From Chlamydia trachomatis (GTDB taxonomy: Bacteria; Chlamydiota; Chlamydiia; Chlamydiales; 2-12-FULL-49-11), in assembly GCA_945872565.1 (NCBI GenBank), contig CAMBZN010000008.1:1-64000 (forward strand): a stretch of 64,000 bases of DNA, given 5' to 3'. The translations under genes and the position numbers were made by a program. The notes beneath the pieces were generated by a model. The model searched no databases, was not told the origin of the DNA, and saw only the letters and a program-made list of their open reading frames with translations. Below, in pieces: positions 10,141-18,650 of the stretch. Each line of letters opens with the position of its first letter. Position 1 is the first letter of the stretch.

Positions 10141-10882
10141 CTATCACCAACCCATCTGTTGCAAGCTCTACCCCCGGGGGTAAAATTTTATTTACTGCCT
10201 CATGTTCTATTTCATGATTCATATGAATCAAATACGTCTGCCTTGCCTTTGATTGTAAACCAAATGCTGCGGCCTCTTCCACTGAAAGGTGCATGTGGCT
10301 TCCTGAAAAATTCAATGCACTCACAACAACTGTCTCTACCCCACTTAAAAAAGTGAAAATAGACCCATCAAAATGTTTTATATCTGTGAGGTAAGCAACA
10401 TTTTTATAACGGAAACCAAGTACGGGTACTGACCCTTGCTCATAGCTAAAATAGGAAAATTCACTCCCATACACAGTAAAAGATCCCCTCCTTTCATCTA
10501 ACCTGTGAAAGGTGAATCTTTCCAAAAGATAACCAAAGCGGCTAGCAATCATTTCATAGGTGTTTTCTGAACAATAGATAGGAATGGTCTCTGAATTTCT
10601 ATTGTAAAAAAACCCACGCAAATCATCTAAACCGCCCACATGATCTTCATGCGGATGTGTTAAAAACACCGCATCAACGTGCTCAATATCATACTTTAAA
10701 GCCTGTTGACGTGTATCTGGACCTGCGTCTACAAGGATTCTTTTGTCCCCTATAGAAAAAAGCCCTTGTGAACGCAGTCTCTTATTTTTCGGATTTTTTG
10801 AACTGCATACATCACATTTACATCCTACACGCGGTATTCCTGTTGATCCGCCAGTTCCTAACAATCGAAAAGTATTTCCCAT
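10133..10882 (-). CDS. Metallo-beta-lactamase-fold hydrolase, PhnP-like
   Basis: 249 aa, FLTHPHEDHVGGLDDLRGF motif, 'GTGGSTGIPRVGCKCDVCSS' start; overlaps hflX by 8 nt. Confidence 0.88.
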   Translation of the reverse strand: MGNTFRLLGTGGSTGIPRVGCKCDVCSSKNPKNKRLRSQGLFSIGDKRILVDAGPDTRQQALKYDIEHVDAVFLTHPHEDHVGGLDDLRGFFYNRNSETIPIYCSENTYEMIASRFGYLLERFTFHRLDERRGSFTVYGSEFSYFSYEQGSVPVLGFRYKNVAYLTDIKHFDGSIFTFLSGVETVVVSALNFSGSHMHLSVEEAAAFGLQSKARQTYLIHMNHEIEHEAVNKILPPGVELATDGLVIDV

Positions 10883-10891
10883 AATTTATGA

Positions 10892-11773
10892 TTATACACA
10901 ACCGGCAAGTATTTTTCCATAGTAAGCATGATATAAAAGTCCCCTTGATCCGAGCCCTGTAAAAACATAGGTGCTTTCATCGATTTTTTCTACCATCGGA
11001 AGATAGGAGGTGTCCTGGGAAACGCGAATTCCTGATGCAAATCTTTTATTTTTAATCTCTGCTAATGACCCATGCCAAGGCTCGATTTTTGCTAATAATT
11101 CGGTTTCGGCCAAAGCCTCATCTGCTTGATCGTTGATAAACTCCTTTTCATAGGTACTACCCAAACAGATGGTATCACCCTCCAAATAGGAAATATGTCC
11201 CCTTCCGATAACAGTGCCAAAAGAAGATTTATTCAGCAATTTTTCACCCATTAGTTGTTGCCCTTTAAGGTATTTAAAGTTGGGTAATCCAAGCAGTTTT
11301 TTCACCCCAAAACCTGCTGCTATAATCTTTATCCCACTGATTTCCTCTAAAGAAGCGATCTCCTTTTCTACAAAATGTTCTCTCCCTATCAGATCTTTTA
11401 GCCCTTCAAGATACTCCCCCATGCTAATTGTCACCCCATCTTCTATACAGGCATCTTCATCAACAATCTTTACATCGGGAAATTTTTTCAATTTTAAGGA
11501 GAACTTTTTAATCACTCCAGAAGAGATGACTATTTTTCTACCCGTTTGCACCTCAACTGTTTCAATCAACTCTCTTGATAGTTGATACCCCTCATCAGCA
11601 AATTTTCCCTTTTTTGGAAAACGGCCTGGATAGCGATACAAAATACCTGTAAAAATATTCGAGGCAGCCTTCCTTTCTTTAGAAGAATAAATTGTAACCT
11701 TAATTCCTCTTTTCTGAAGAAAATACGCTACAGAAAGCCCTGCAATTCCAGCACCTACTACTACACAAGACAT
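10892..11773 (-). CDS. FAD-dependent oxidoreductase (DadA-like)
   Basis: 293 aa, N-terminal Rossmann VVVGAGIAGLSVAYFLQKRGIKVTIY, C-terminal YVFTGLGSRGLLYHAYYGKILAG. Confidence 0.85.
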   Translation of the reverse strand: MSCVVVGAGIAGLSVAYFLQKRGIKVTIYSSKERKAASNIFTGILYRYPGRFPKKGKFADEGYQLSRELIETVEVQTGRKIVISSGVIKKFSLKLKKFPDVKIVDEDACIEDGVTISMGEYLEGLKDLIGREHFVEKEIASLEEISGIKIIAAGFGVKKLLGLPNFKYLKGQQLMGEKLLNKSSFGTVIGRGHISYLEGDTICLGSTYEKEFINDQADEALAETELLAKIEPWHGSLAEIKNKRFASGIRVSQDTSYLPMVEKIDESTYVFTGLGSRGLLYHAYYGKILAGCV

Positions 11774-12618
11774 GGTTCCTCATGTTTTTTCTCCTCGATA
11801 GAGGATTTATCTCTCTTTTTTAAAAGCATATAACTCTCAAGGGAGAAATTAAAAAAGAAGATGACAAAAGGGGTAAGAATCAAGCAAAATGGCACCATGA
11901 TAATTAGCCATTGAATGCTCATAGCAACAGCTGCTTTTGCTACAAAATAGGTGGATCCTGTCATGGTTGCGCCTAAAACAAGAAAGAATAAAGTAAAGGC
12001 AAGGGGCATTAATCCTACAAAAAATAGTAATCCATTAGCAAAAACCGACTGTCCCATCCTTTCTGTTACTTCCCCAGCAAGTCCCATCTGGAGGGTTTTT
12101 TTCAGCGCAACATGTGGCGTGATAAAAAACAAAAGCAATACACTAATGATTGCTAAGGCAAACGAACCTAATACCAACAAAAAAGGTCCAAATGAAAGGA
12201 GAGTTCCAAAAACATCCCCAAAGGCGGGCACCTGTTTTAATACATAAAAAACACCCATTACAGACCATAAGATTAGGTAGACCATGATCAATGGAAAACA
12301 GAGGTAGGAGACTCCAATCACCATCTGAAGTGAGCTTGTAAAGAGCTTTCCAATTTTATAGTCTATTCCTTTATTTTCATAGATATACATTTTTACTAGC
12401 AACACTCCGGCAGCAAGTAAAATACCGGTTGATAAAAAGATCGGAAGAAAAGATAAAGACATCCAAACCCAGTCATTTACACCAAAGGAGATCATCCTAC
12501 AAAAGATAGTTAGAATCCCACACCCCATTAGAATAGGGAACAAGAACAAAACTTTCTTCCGAGAAAACACCTTGGAAAACGCTCTGTTAAATATTTTTTC
12601 TATTTCTGTTAAAGTCAT
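11761..12618 (-). CDS. Hypothetical multi-pass membrane protein
   Basis: 285 aa, several hydrophobic segments, overlaps the downstream gene by 13 nt. Confidence 0.75.
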   Translation of the reverse strand: MTLTEIEKIFNRAFSKVFSRKKVLFLFPILMGCGILTIFCRMISFGVNDWVWMSLSFLPIFLSTGILLAAGVLLVKMYIYENKGIDYKIGKLFTSSLQMVIGVSYLCFPLIMVYLILWSVMGVFYVLKQVPAFGDVFGTLLSFGPFLLVLGSFALAIISVLLLFFITPHVALKKTLQMGLAGEVTERMGQSVFANGLLFFVGLMPLAFTLFFLVLGATMTGSTYFVAKAAVAMSIQWLIIMVPFCLILTPFVIFFFNFSLESYMLLKKRDKSSIEEKKHEEPCLV

Positions 12619-12652
12619 GCCTATCTCCTATTATGAGCATAGGAAATTGCTG

Positions 12653-13810
12653 TTATGACTTTTTGTAAAGATACTTTGGGCGATAAATAGGAACACCTTT
12701 GCCATCCCTTGCCTCCAAAGTCTCATACACAACTTGTCTTCCTACACCTGTTGAACGTGAAAGACCGAATAATACAGTAAAATAGTCAGGAAAGTCAAAC
12801 CCTAATGCAGTTAATGTCACCCCAGAGATTGCATCGATATTGCAATAGGGATTTTGTATCTTAGGATTGAGTTTTAAAATTTTAGGCACCTCTTCTTTAA
12901 GCCTTGCTGCTATGAATGTTAGTGGGTGATCTGAAAAGTTTTTTTTACAAAAATCAAATAATATTGTTGCACGTGGATCTTCACAGCGAAGGGCTGCATG
13001 GCCAAATCCGTAGATCAATTCTTTTCTCTCTAAAAGAGACTCTATATATGTCTTTACTTCCGCCGCGCTCGGGTGATTTCCGAGGGCTTTATGCACCTTT
13101 CTAATAAACTCTAAACCATCCTGATTGGCCTTTCCGTGACGGGGTCCTGACAGAGCAAGTAATGCTGCAGCAAAAGAGCCAAACAGATCTTCATGACCGG
13201 AGGCTACTGCTTTTGCGACAAACATAGAGAGGTTTCCCCCCCCATGGTCCATGTGAAGGTTGATAAACTGTTTCATAAAAATGGAAAACAACTCTTGATT
13301 TTTAATGGTTTTGCACCCAAGCATCTGGCAAAAATTTTCCACAACCCCAAGCTCCGGTTTTGATGCGCAGGTATCACCCCACCCTTGTCGATAATTGATC
13401 ACAAGGGCTGTAAGCTCTGGAAGCTTTGCTTGTAAATTCAAAAAGTCGATCTCTACATCGTTAGTAGCAATATGGACGCCTAAAATAAGCACTGCCATTG
13501 CATACATTTTCATAGGATGACCAACTTTTGGCAGCTTTAAAATGGCCGTTTTGACCTCATGAGGGATTTTTGAACGCTTGCACAAACCTTCCTTAAACTG
13601 ATTTAATTCAGCAATGCTAGGCAGCTTTCCGTGAATAAGGAGAAACATCACCTCTTCCACCTCTTTATCATAAAGCTTGGAAATATGATGTCCGCAATAA
13701 GAGACTCCCCGATCAGGGTCAACAGAGGATGTAACACAATATCCGATAGGATACCCTCGTAAACCACTATCTAGATGCTGCTCAGTGATTGTAAATAATT
13801 CTTTATCCAC
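12653..13810 (-). CDS. gltA: Citrate synthase
   Basis: 385 aa; SGPRHGKANQDGLEF, GFGHAALRCEDPRA and GLSRSTGVGRQ motifs. Confidence 0.93.
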   Translation of the reverse strand: MDKELFTITEQHLDSGLRGYPIGYCVTSSVDPDRGVSYCGHHISKLYDKEVEEVMFLLIHGKLPSIAELNQFKEGLCKRSKIPHEVKTAILKLPKVGHPMKMYAMAVLILGVHIATNDVEIDFLNLQAKLPELTALVINYRQGWGDTCASKPELGVVENFCQMLGCKTIKNQELFSIFMKQFINLHMDHGGGNLSMFVAKAVASGHEDLFGSFAAALLALSGPRHGKANQDGLEFIRKVHKALGNHPSAAEVKTYIESLLERKELIYGFGHAALRCEDPRATILFDFCKKNFSDHPLTFIAARLKEEVPKILKLNPKIQNPYCNIDAISGVTLTALGFDFPDYFTVLFGLSRSTGVGRQVVYETLEARDGKGVPIYRPKYLYKKS

Positions 13811-13812
13811 TT

Positions 13813-14772
13813 TTACCTCAAATATTTTCTAATCATTTCTCTTTCTTCAATCAGCTCTTTTTCTGTAAGCTTGATCTTTTCTCTTAAGAATGCATCCATT
13901 TTCAACCCCTGAACAATCTTTTCATTTTTGATGGGAAAAGAAAAATAGAGATCTTCATCTATTCCATAAGGGTTACCTTTAGAATAAATCGATGCACAAG
14001 TGATTGTATCTGTTGGATAAATCCAATCCTTCATTGAATCTATCGCAGCACTTGCTGCACTTGCAGCAGAGGATAACCCCCTTGCCTCCAAAACGGCCCT
14101 ACCCCTTTGTTGCACTGATGGAAACATCACATCTTGGAGCCAAGGCAAATCATCAATTACTTTTTCAGCAGGTTTTCCCCCTATTGTAGCATGAAGGTAG
14201 TCAATCACCATTGTAGATGAGTGATTTCCAAAAATTACAACCCCTTTTACCTCCCCGACGGGGACATTTGCCTTATCAGCAAGCATAGCAGTTGCACGAT
14301 TTTGATCAAGGCGGGTCATTGCACGAATATTTTTATCGCTAATCTCATGGGCGGCATTTTTTAAGATTAAAGCATTAGTATTGCAAGGGTTGCCCACAAC
14401 TAAAATTTTCGCCCGGGGGGATTGATTTAAAGCTTTTCCTTGAGCTACAAAGATTTTGCCATTTTCTCCGAGCAAATCTGATCGTTCCATCCCTTGTGAT
14501 CGAGGGCGCGCTCCTACTAAAAAGACATACTCTGCCCCATCAAACGCCTTATCAGCGGAATCTGTGGTTGTTATTGATGAAAGTAAAGGGTATGCACAAT
14601 CTTTAAGCTCCATCACTACTCCACCTAACATTTTCATCGATTGCGGAACTTCTAAAATCATCAGATCAATTAATGTGTCAAAGCCAAATAACTCACCAGC
14701 AGCTATTTTAAACAATAGGCTGTAACAAATTCCCCCAGCCCCACCAGAAACTGCAACACGAACTTTTTTCAA
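13813..14772 (-). CDS. mdh: Malate dehydrogenase
   Basis: 319 aa; VAVSGGAGGICYSLLFKIA, VGARPRSQGMERSDLL, NPCNTNALI, MTRLDQNRA, GNHSSTMV. Confidence 0.94.
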   Translation of the reverse strand: MKKVRVAVSGGAGGICYSLLFKIAAGELFGFDTLIDLMILEVPQSMKMLGGVVMELKDCAYPLLSSITTTDSADKAFDGAEYVFLVGARPRSQGMERSDLLGENGKIFVAQGKALNQSPRAKILVVGNPCNTNALILKNAAHEISDKNIRAMTRLDQNRATAMLADKANVPVGEVKGVVIFGNHSSTMVIDYLHATIGGKPAEKVIDDLPWLQDVMFPSVQQRGRAVLEARGLSSAASAASAAIDSMKDWIYPTDTITCASIYSKGNPYGIDEDLYFSFPIKNEKIVQGLKMDAFLREKIKLTEKELIEEREMIRKYLR

Positions 14773-14851
14773 AATAACCTCTTCTTTCTACCCAACTATC
14801 TCCATCTATGATAATCTACCCTTTTCTCTTCAACCCAAATAGTAAGGTTTT

Positions 14852-15697
14852 ATGAAAAATTATATTTTGAAAGTGTCATGCAAAGACAAACCTAACATTA
14901 TTAGCATGTTAACTGGTGCCATTGCTGAATGCGATGGAAATATTACCGACCTAGATCAATATAGTGATCAAGGTACTGGAAATTTTTTCCTAAGATTGAC
15001 TTTTGCTATCGATAAGGAGGGTCTTGCTAAATTAGAGATTTTTTTTGAGTCGATTAAAGTGGTCTTTGAAATGAGCTTAAAGTTACAACTTGCAACCGAT
15101 AAGAAAAAAATTCTCATCCTTTGTTCACGGCAACTTCACTGCCTAATTCACCTTCTTGAAAAACGAAGGCAAGAATCTATTTCTGTAGACATAAGTTCAA
15201 TCATCTCAAATCACCGTGATTGTGAACAAATTGCCGCCTATCACAACATCCCCTTCCACTACCTTCCAGTTTCTAAAGAGACTAAACTTGAACAAGAGGC
15301 GTTAATTGAGCAAATAATAGACTCAAGCAACATCGATTATATCATTCTTGCCCGGTACATGCAGATTCTTTCTCCACAATTTTGCGCTAAATATAAAGGG
15401 CTGATTATCAATATTCATCATTCTTTTCTCCCCGGTTTTAAAGGGGCTAATCCCTATCAGCAGGCGCACGAGCGAGGGGTGAAAATCATAGGAGCCACCT
15501 CTCATTTTGTCACTGAAGATCTTGATGAGGGGCCAATTATTTGCCAGGAAACAATTAGAGTGAATCATCACCATAGCGTTGCAGAATTTACACGTTTTGG
15601 AGCAGATATTGAAGCCTTAGTGCTTGCAAGGGCTGTAAAACATGTTATTGAAGATAAAGTATTTATAGATGGAAAAAAAACAGTTGCGTTTAAATAA
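14852..15697 (+). CDS. purU: Formyltetrahydrofolate deformylase
   Basis: 281 aa; N-terminal ACT-like, NIHHSFLPGFKGANPYQQAHERGVKIIGATSHFVTEDLDEGPII. Confidence 0.94.
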   Translation: MKNYILKVSCKDKPNIISMLTGAIAECDGNITDLDQYSDQGTGNFFLRLTFAIDKEGLAKLEIFFESIKVVFEMSLKLQLATDKKKILILCSRQLHCLIHLLEKRRQESISVDISSIISNHRDCEQIAAYHNIPFHYLPVSKETKLEQEALIEQIIDSSNIDYIILARYMQILSPQFCAKYKGLIINIHHSFLPGFKGANPYQQAHERGVKIIGATSHFVTEDLDEGPIICQETIRVNHHHSVAEFTRFGADIEALVLARAVKHVIEDKVFIDGKKTVAFK

Positions 15698-15718
15698 GGC
15701 CATCTGGCTAATTTAAAT

Positions 15719-15824
15719 TAGGAGAGCATCATAGTAGAGATATATATAAAAACTTAAAAAACCATGCTCATGAGATGGATTAAGTAGATAATGCATTTCT
15801 TTTTAGTTGCTCTCCTATTTTTTT
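15719..15824 (+). ncRNA. Candidate structured small RNA or long-loop terminator downstream of purU
   Basis: TAGGAGAGCA (15719-15728) is an exact reverse complement of TGCTCTCCTA (15808-15817), followed by T7. Internal CCAT...ATGG hairpin (ccatgctcatgagatgg). Confidence 0.45.
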
Positions 15825-15904
15825 CCACCTTTACTATTTAAAAATTTATTGACGATAAACGCATTCTTTTTAAATAATGTTTGTTTACCCCCATTTAAAA
15901 ACAG

Positions 15905-16414
15905 ATGTTAAAAAAAATTCTCTTTTACCTTTTTTTATTTAGTTCACTTCAAGCCCAAGAACAATTTTCAACACCCAAACCCAGCAGTCTTATTAAAAAT
16001 ATCTTTGGTTCAGCTCCTGTTGATTGTATTTATTTAGGGATGATCACCTATCATATGGAAAAAAGATGGCGAGATCGTAATGACAACTGGAATAATCAGG
16101 CTCTTGGGGTTCAATATAAAAGTATGTTTGTTACAACTCTTGTTAATTCACATTATAATCGCTCCTACACTTTTGGAATTACAAGAGATTGGATTAAATT
16201 TCAGCCCAGTAAAAATACAAAAGTGACTTTTGGCTACCGATTGGGGGGAATTTATGGCTACGGTGCTGAGCTCAACAAATGGGCAGAGATCTCCCCTGTT
16301 CTTCCTATTTATCAGGTGTGCTCACAAGTACAATACAAACGTCTTCGATTAGAATTCTCCTATTTTAGACATTTGCTCAGTGCCTATTTGACGGTTGTGT
16401 ACGGAGAGTTTTAA
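15905..16414 (+). CDS. Exported beta-barrel-like protein (tandem paralogue 1)
   Basis: 169 aa, signal-peptide-like N-terminus ending 'SSLQAQEQF', alternating pattern, YLGMITYHM...WNNQALGV...FGYRLGGIYGYGAEL. Confidence 0.75.
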   Translation: MLKKILFYLFLFSSLQAQEQFSTPKPSSLIKNIFGSAPVDCIYLGMITYHMEKRWRDRNDNWNNQALGVQYKSMFVTTLVNSHYNRSYTFGITRDWIKFQPSKNTKVTFGYRLGGIYGYGAELNKWAEISPVLPIYQVCSQVQYKRLRLEFSYFRHLLSAYLTVVYGEF

Positions 16415-16913
16415 GTTGTTAAGATGGATCTGTATTTTCCTTCTCCCCTATTCACTTTTTGCAAGTGAAAAAAAACCAAGAACACTATTGCAAAAGATAT
16501 GGGGAGATCCCCCAAAATCTGTAATCTACTTAGGAATGTGGACCTATCATTTTAGAGATCACGACAGGTCCTGCAATTGGAATAATCATGCCTATGGTCT
16601 TGAGGTAAATGGATATTTTATTTCATCGATGGTAAATACTTACCACCAACAATGCGTGACAGTGGGCGTCACAAGGGATTATTTTCAAAGGCAGTTGACA
16701 AAAGATCTTGGAATTTCTTTTGGTTATAGATTAGGGGGTATTTATGGTTATGATAGTAAACTTAAATCAATTGCTGACTTTGCCGAAAAATACAAAATTC
16801 TCCCCTATGGTCAAATCTACACACACATTATTTTTAAACGTGCCCGCTTTGAAGTTTCCACCATTAACCAGCTTGTGTCATTTCATTTTTCTATCTTATT
16901 AAAAGATTTTTAA
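16395..16913 (+). CDS. Exported beta-barrel-like protein (tandem paralogue 2)
   Basis: 172 aa in the track; a TTG at 16416 gives LLRWICIFLLPYSLFASEKK (signal peptide). Shares YLGMxTYHxxxxxRxxNWNNxAxG and FGYRLGGIYGY with the preceding gene. Confidence 0.72.
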   Translation: MCTESFKLLRWICIFLLPYSLFASEKKPRTLLQKIWGDPPKSVIYLGMWTYHFRDHDRSCNWNNHAYGLEVNGYFISSMVNTYHQQCVTVGVTRDYFQRQLTKDLGISFGYRLGGIYGYDSKLKSIADFAEKYKILPYGQIYTHIIFKRARFEVSTINQLVSFHFSILLKDF

Positions 16914-16937
16914 TGAAAATTATTAATTAATTCAATA

Positions 16938-17351
16938 TTAATTATCACTAAATATAAGAAATCCTGCACCAAACGCTAGCCAGAAACTCATGATTAATCT
17001 GGACGCCAAATTATTTCCTATTCGATTATATTCACATTTTTCTGTAAACTCATTCATATTATTTTTGATTGTAGCTTGCACTGCAAGCACTGCAAGTGCG
17101 CTTCCAACCAAAACCATTACAATAGCCGTTTCTAGAAATAAAAATATTGAAGAAACTAGTCCGATAATTTCTAAAGCTACAAACACGAGAATTTTACAAC
17201 CAACATTAACCATTTTAAAACTTTTAGAAACATCATTCAATAATAAAACTAAAAAACCAGCGACAGGTTTAGCGTCATGCTCATTTTTTGATAATCCCCT
17301 TACGACCTTGCATACAAAATCCATTTTAATTTCCCCAATGTTAATTTTCAT
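16938..17351 (-). CDS. Small membrane protein, Inc-like candidate
   Basis: 137 aa with long hydrophobic region CKILVFVALEIIGLVSSIFLFLETAIVMVLVGSALAVLAVQA; preferred over the antisense ORF 16990..17406. Confidence 0.6.
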   Translation of the reverse strand: MKINIGEIKMDFVCKVVRGLSKNEHDAKPVAGFLVLLLNDVSKSFKMVNVGCKILVFVALEIIGLVSSIFLFLETAIVMVLVGSALAVLAVQATIKNNMNEFTEKCEYNRIGNNLASRLIMSFWLAFGAGFLIFSDN

Positions 17352-17477
17352 AATTAGTATAAATAAAAGCGCCTTTAAATCAAAGCACTATAAGTACCTT
17401 TTTTAAATAAATTAATATGTCAAACTCTTTTAACAAGAGGTTTTGCATTATTTCCCAAAATCCTGTATAGTGTCAGC

Positions 17478-17720
17478 ATGGAAAAATGGGTCAAAGAAAT
17501 TGAAGAATCAATAGAAGGAGCAACAGTTGTTCTTGAGGGAGCAGAAGGTAGCTGCAGCAGAGTTTGTAAAATCATCTCTCTTACTTTTGAAAAGATGCCT
17601 TTACTTTCTAGACATCGATTGGTAAAAAATATTTTAAAAAAACACTTTGAAGATAGTTTGCATGCCTTAAGCATCCAAACCTACACCCCTGAGGAATGGA
17701 ACAATGGAAGATTTAATTAA
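17478..17720 (+). CDS. bolA: BolA family protein
   Basis: 80 aa, pattern EKMPLLSRHRLVKNILKKHFEDSLHALSIQTYTPEEW; overlaps grxD. Confidence 0.85.
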   Translation: MEKWVKEIEESIEGATVVLEGAEGSCSRVCKIISLTFEKMPLLSRHRLVKNILKKHFEDSLHALSIQTYTPEEWNNGRFN

Positions 17721-18003
17721 GAAAAGCATTGAAGAAAACCGTGTAATTTTATTCATGAAGGGAAACAAAGACATTCCTATGTGCGGTTATTCAAGTAGAG
17801 CAGTTGAAGTATTAAAAAAATATGCTATCGAATTTGCGACTGTAAATGTATTAGATTCAGACGAGCTTCGAGCAAAAATTAAAGCCTACTCCAACTGGCC
17901 AACTCTTCCGCAACTGTACATTAATAAAGAGTTCATCGGTGGATGTGACATCATTCTACAACTTCATGAAAGTGGAGAATTAAAGGCTTTGTTGCAACCA
18001 TGA
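17704..18003 (+). CDS. grxD: Monothiol glutaredoxin (Grx4 type)
   Basis: 99 aa, FMKGNKDIPMCGYSSRAVEVLKK, WPTLPQLYINKEFIGGCDI. Confidence 0.93.
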   Translation: MEDLIKKSIEENRVILFMKGNKDIPMCGYSSRAVEVLKKYAIEFATVNVLDSDELRAKIKAYSNWPTLPQLYINKEFIGGCDIILQLHESGELKALLQP

Positions 18004-18650
18004 ACGAACTTTTCTTTTTTATTCATATAGCGGTTCTTTTGCTGGCAGTGAGTTTTTTTTCTAAGTTTGGCAAAAGCGGTCTTGCAAGTATTTTTGTGCT
18101 GCAAAGTATTTTTGCCAATCTCTTTATTTTAAAGCAAACCACCCTGTTTGGTTTAGTTGTTACCACCACAGATTGCTATACTATCGGCTCTTTTATCACC
18201 TTAAATATGATCAGAGAAATTTACGGGAAAGAGGCATCGGATAAAACCATCCTGATTGGCTTATGTTCTATTCTTTTTCTCCCTTTTATGTCGTTTTTTC
18301 TACTTGCCTATGAGCCTTTAGCAGAAGGAGTTTCGGTCAATCAACTTTACCAAAATTTACTCACCCCCTCTTTTAGAATTTTTCTTGTATCTCTCTTGTG
18401 CATGTTCACTTTTCAAAAACTTGACACCTATCTTTTTTCAAAACTGAGAAATACTTTGTCCTTACAATCCTCCATGTTTATTTCTCTATCCATCACGCAA
18501 TTTTTAGATACTTTTTTCTTTACCTACGGCGCTCTTTCAGGATTGATTGAGAATCTTGCGCACATTGTCTTTTTTAGCTATCTAATTAAGTTGATCACCA
18601 TTTCGGCTATGACACCCATGACAAAAGCAATGCTAAGAAGGGCCTCATGA
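18000..18650 (+). CDS. yhhQ: Queuosine precursor transporter (YhhQ family)
   Basis: 216 aa multi-TM; TTTDCYTIGSFITLNMIREIYG motif; ATGA overlaps with grxD and tgt. Confidence 0.85.
   Translation: MNELFFFIHIAVLLLAVSFFSKFGKSGLASIFVLQSIFANLFILKQTTLFGLVVTTTDCYTIGSFITLNMIREIYGKEASDKTILIGLCSILFLPFMSFFLLAYEPLAEGVSVNQLYQNLLTPSFRIFLVSLLCMFTFQKLDTYLFSKLRNTLSLQSSMFISLSITQFLDTFFFTYGALSGLIENLAHIVFFSYLIKLITISAMTPMTKAMLRRAS

Noticed and set aside
16990-17406. Plus-strand 138-aa ORF
   Set aside because: Mirror of the minus-strand ORF 16938..17351, which has a more protein-like, Inc-like hydrophobic pattern; strand not proven.
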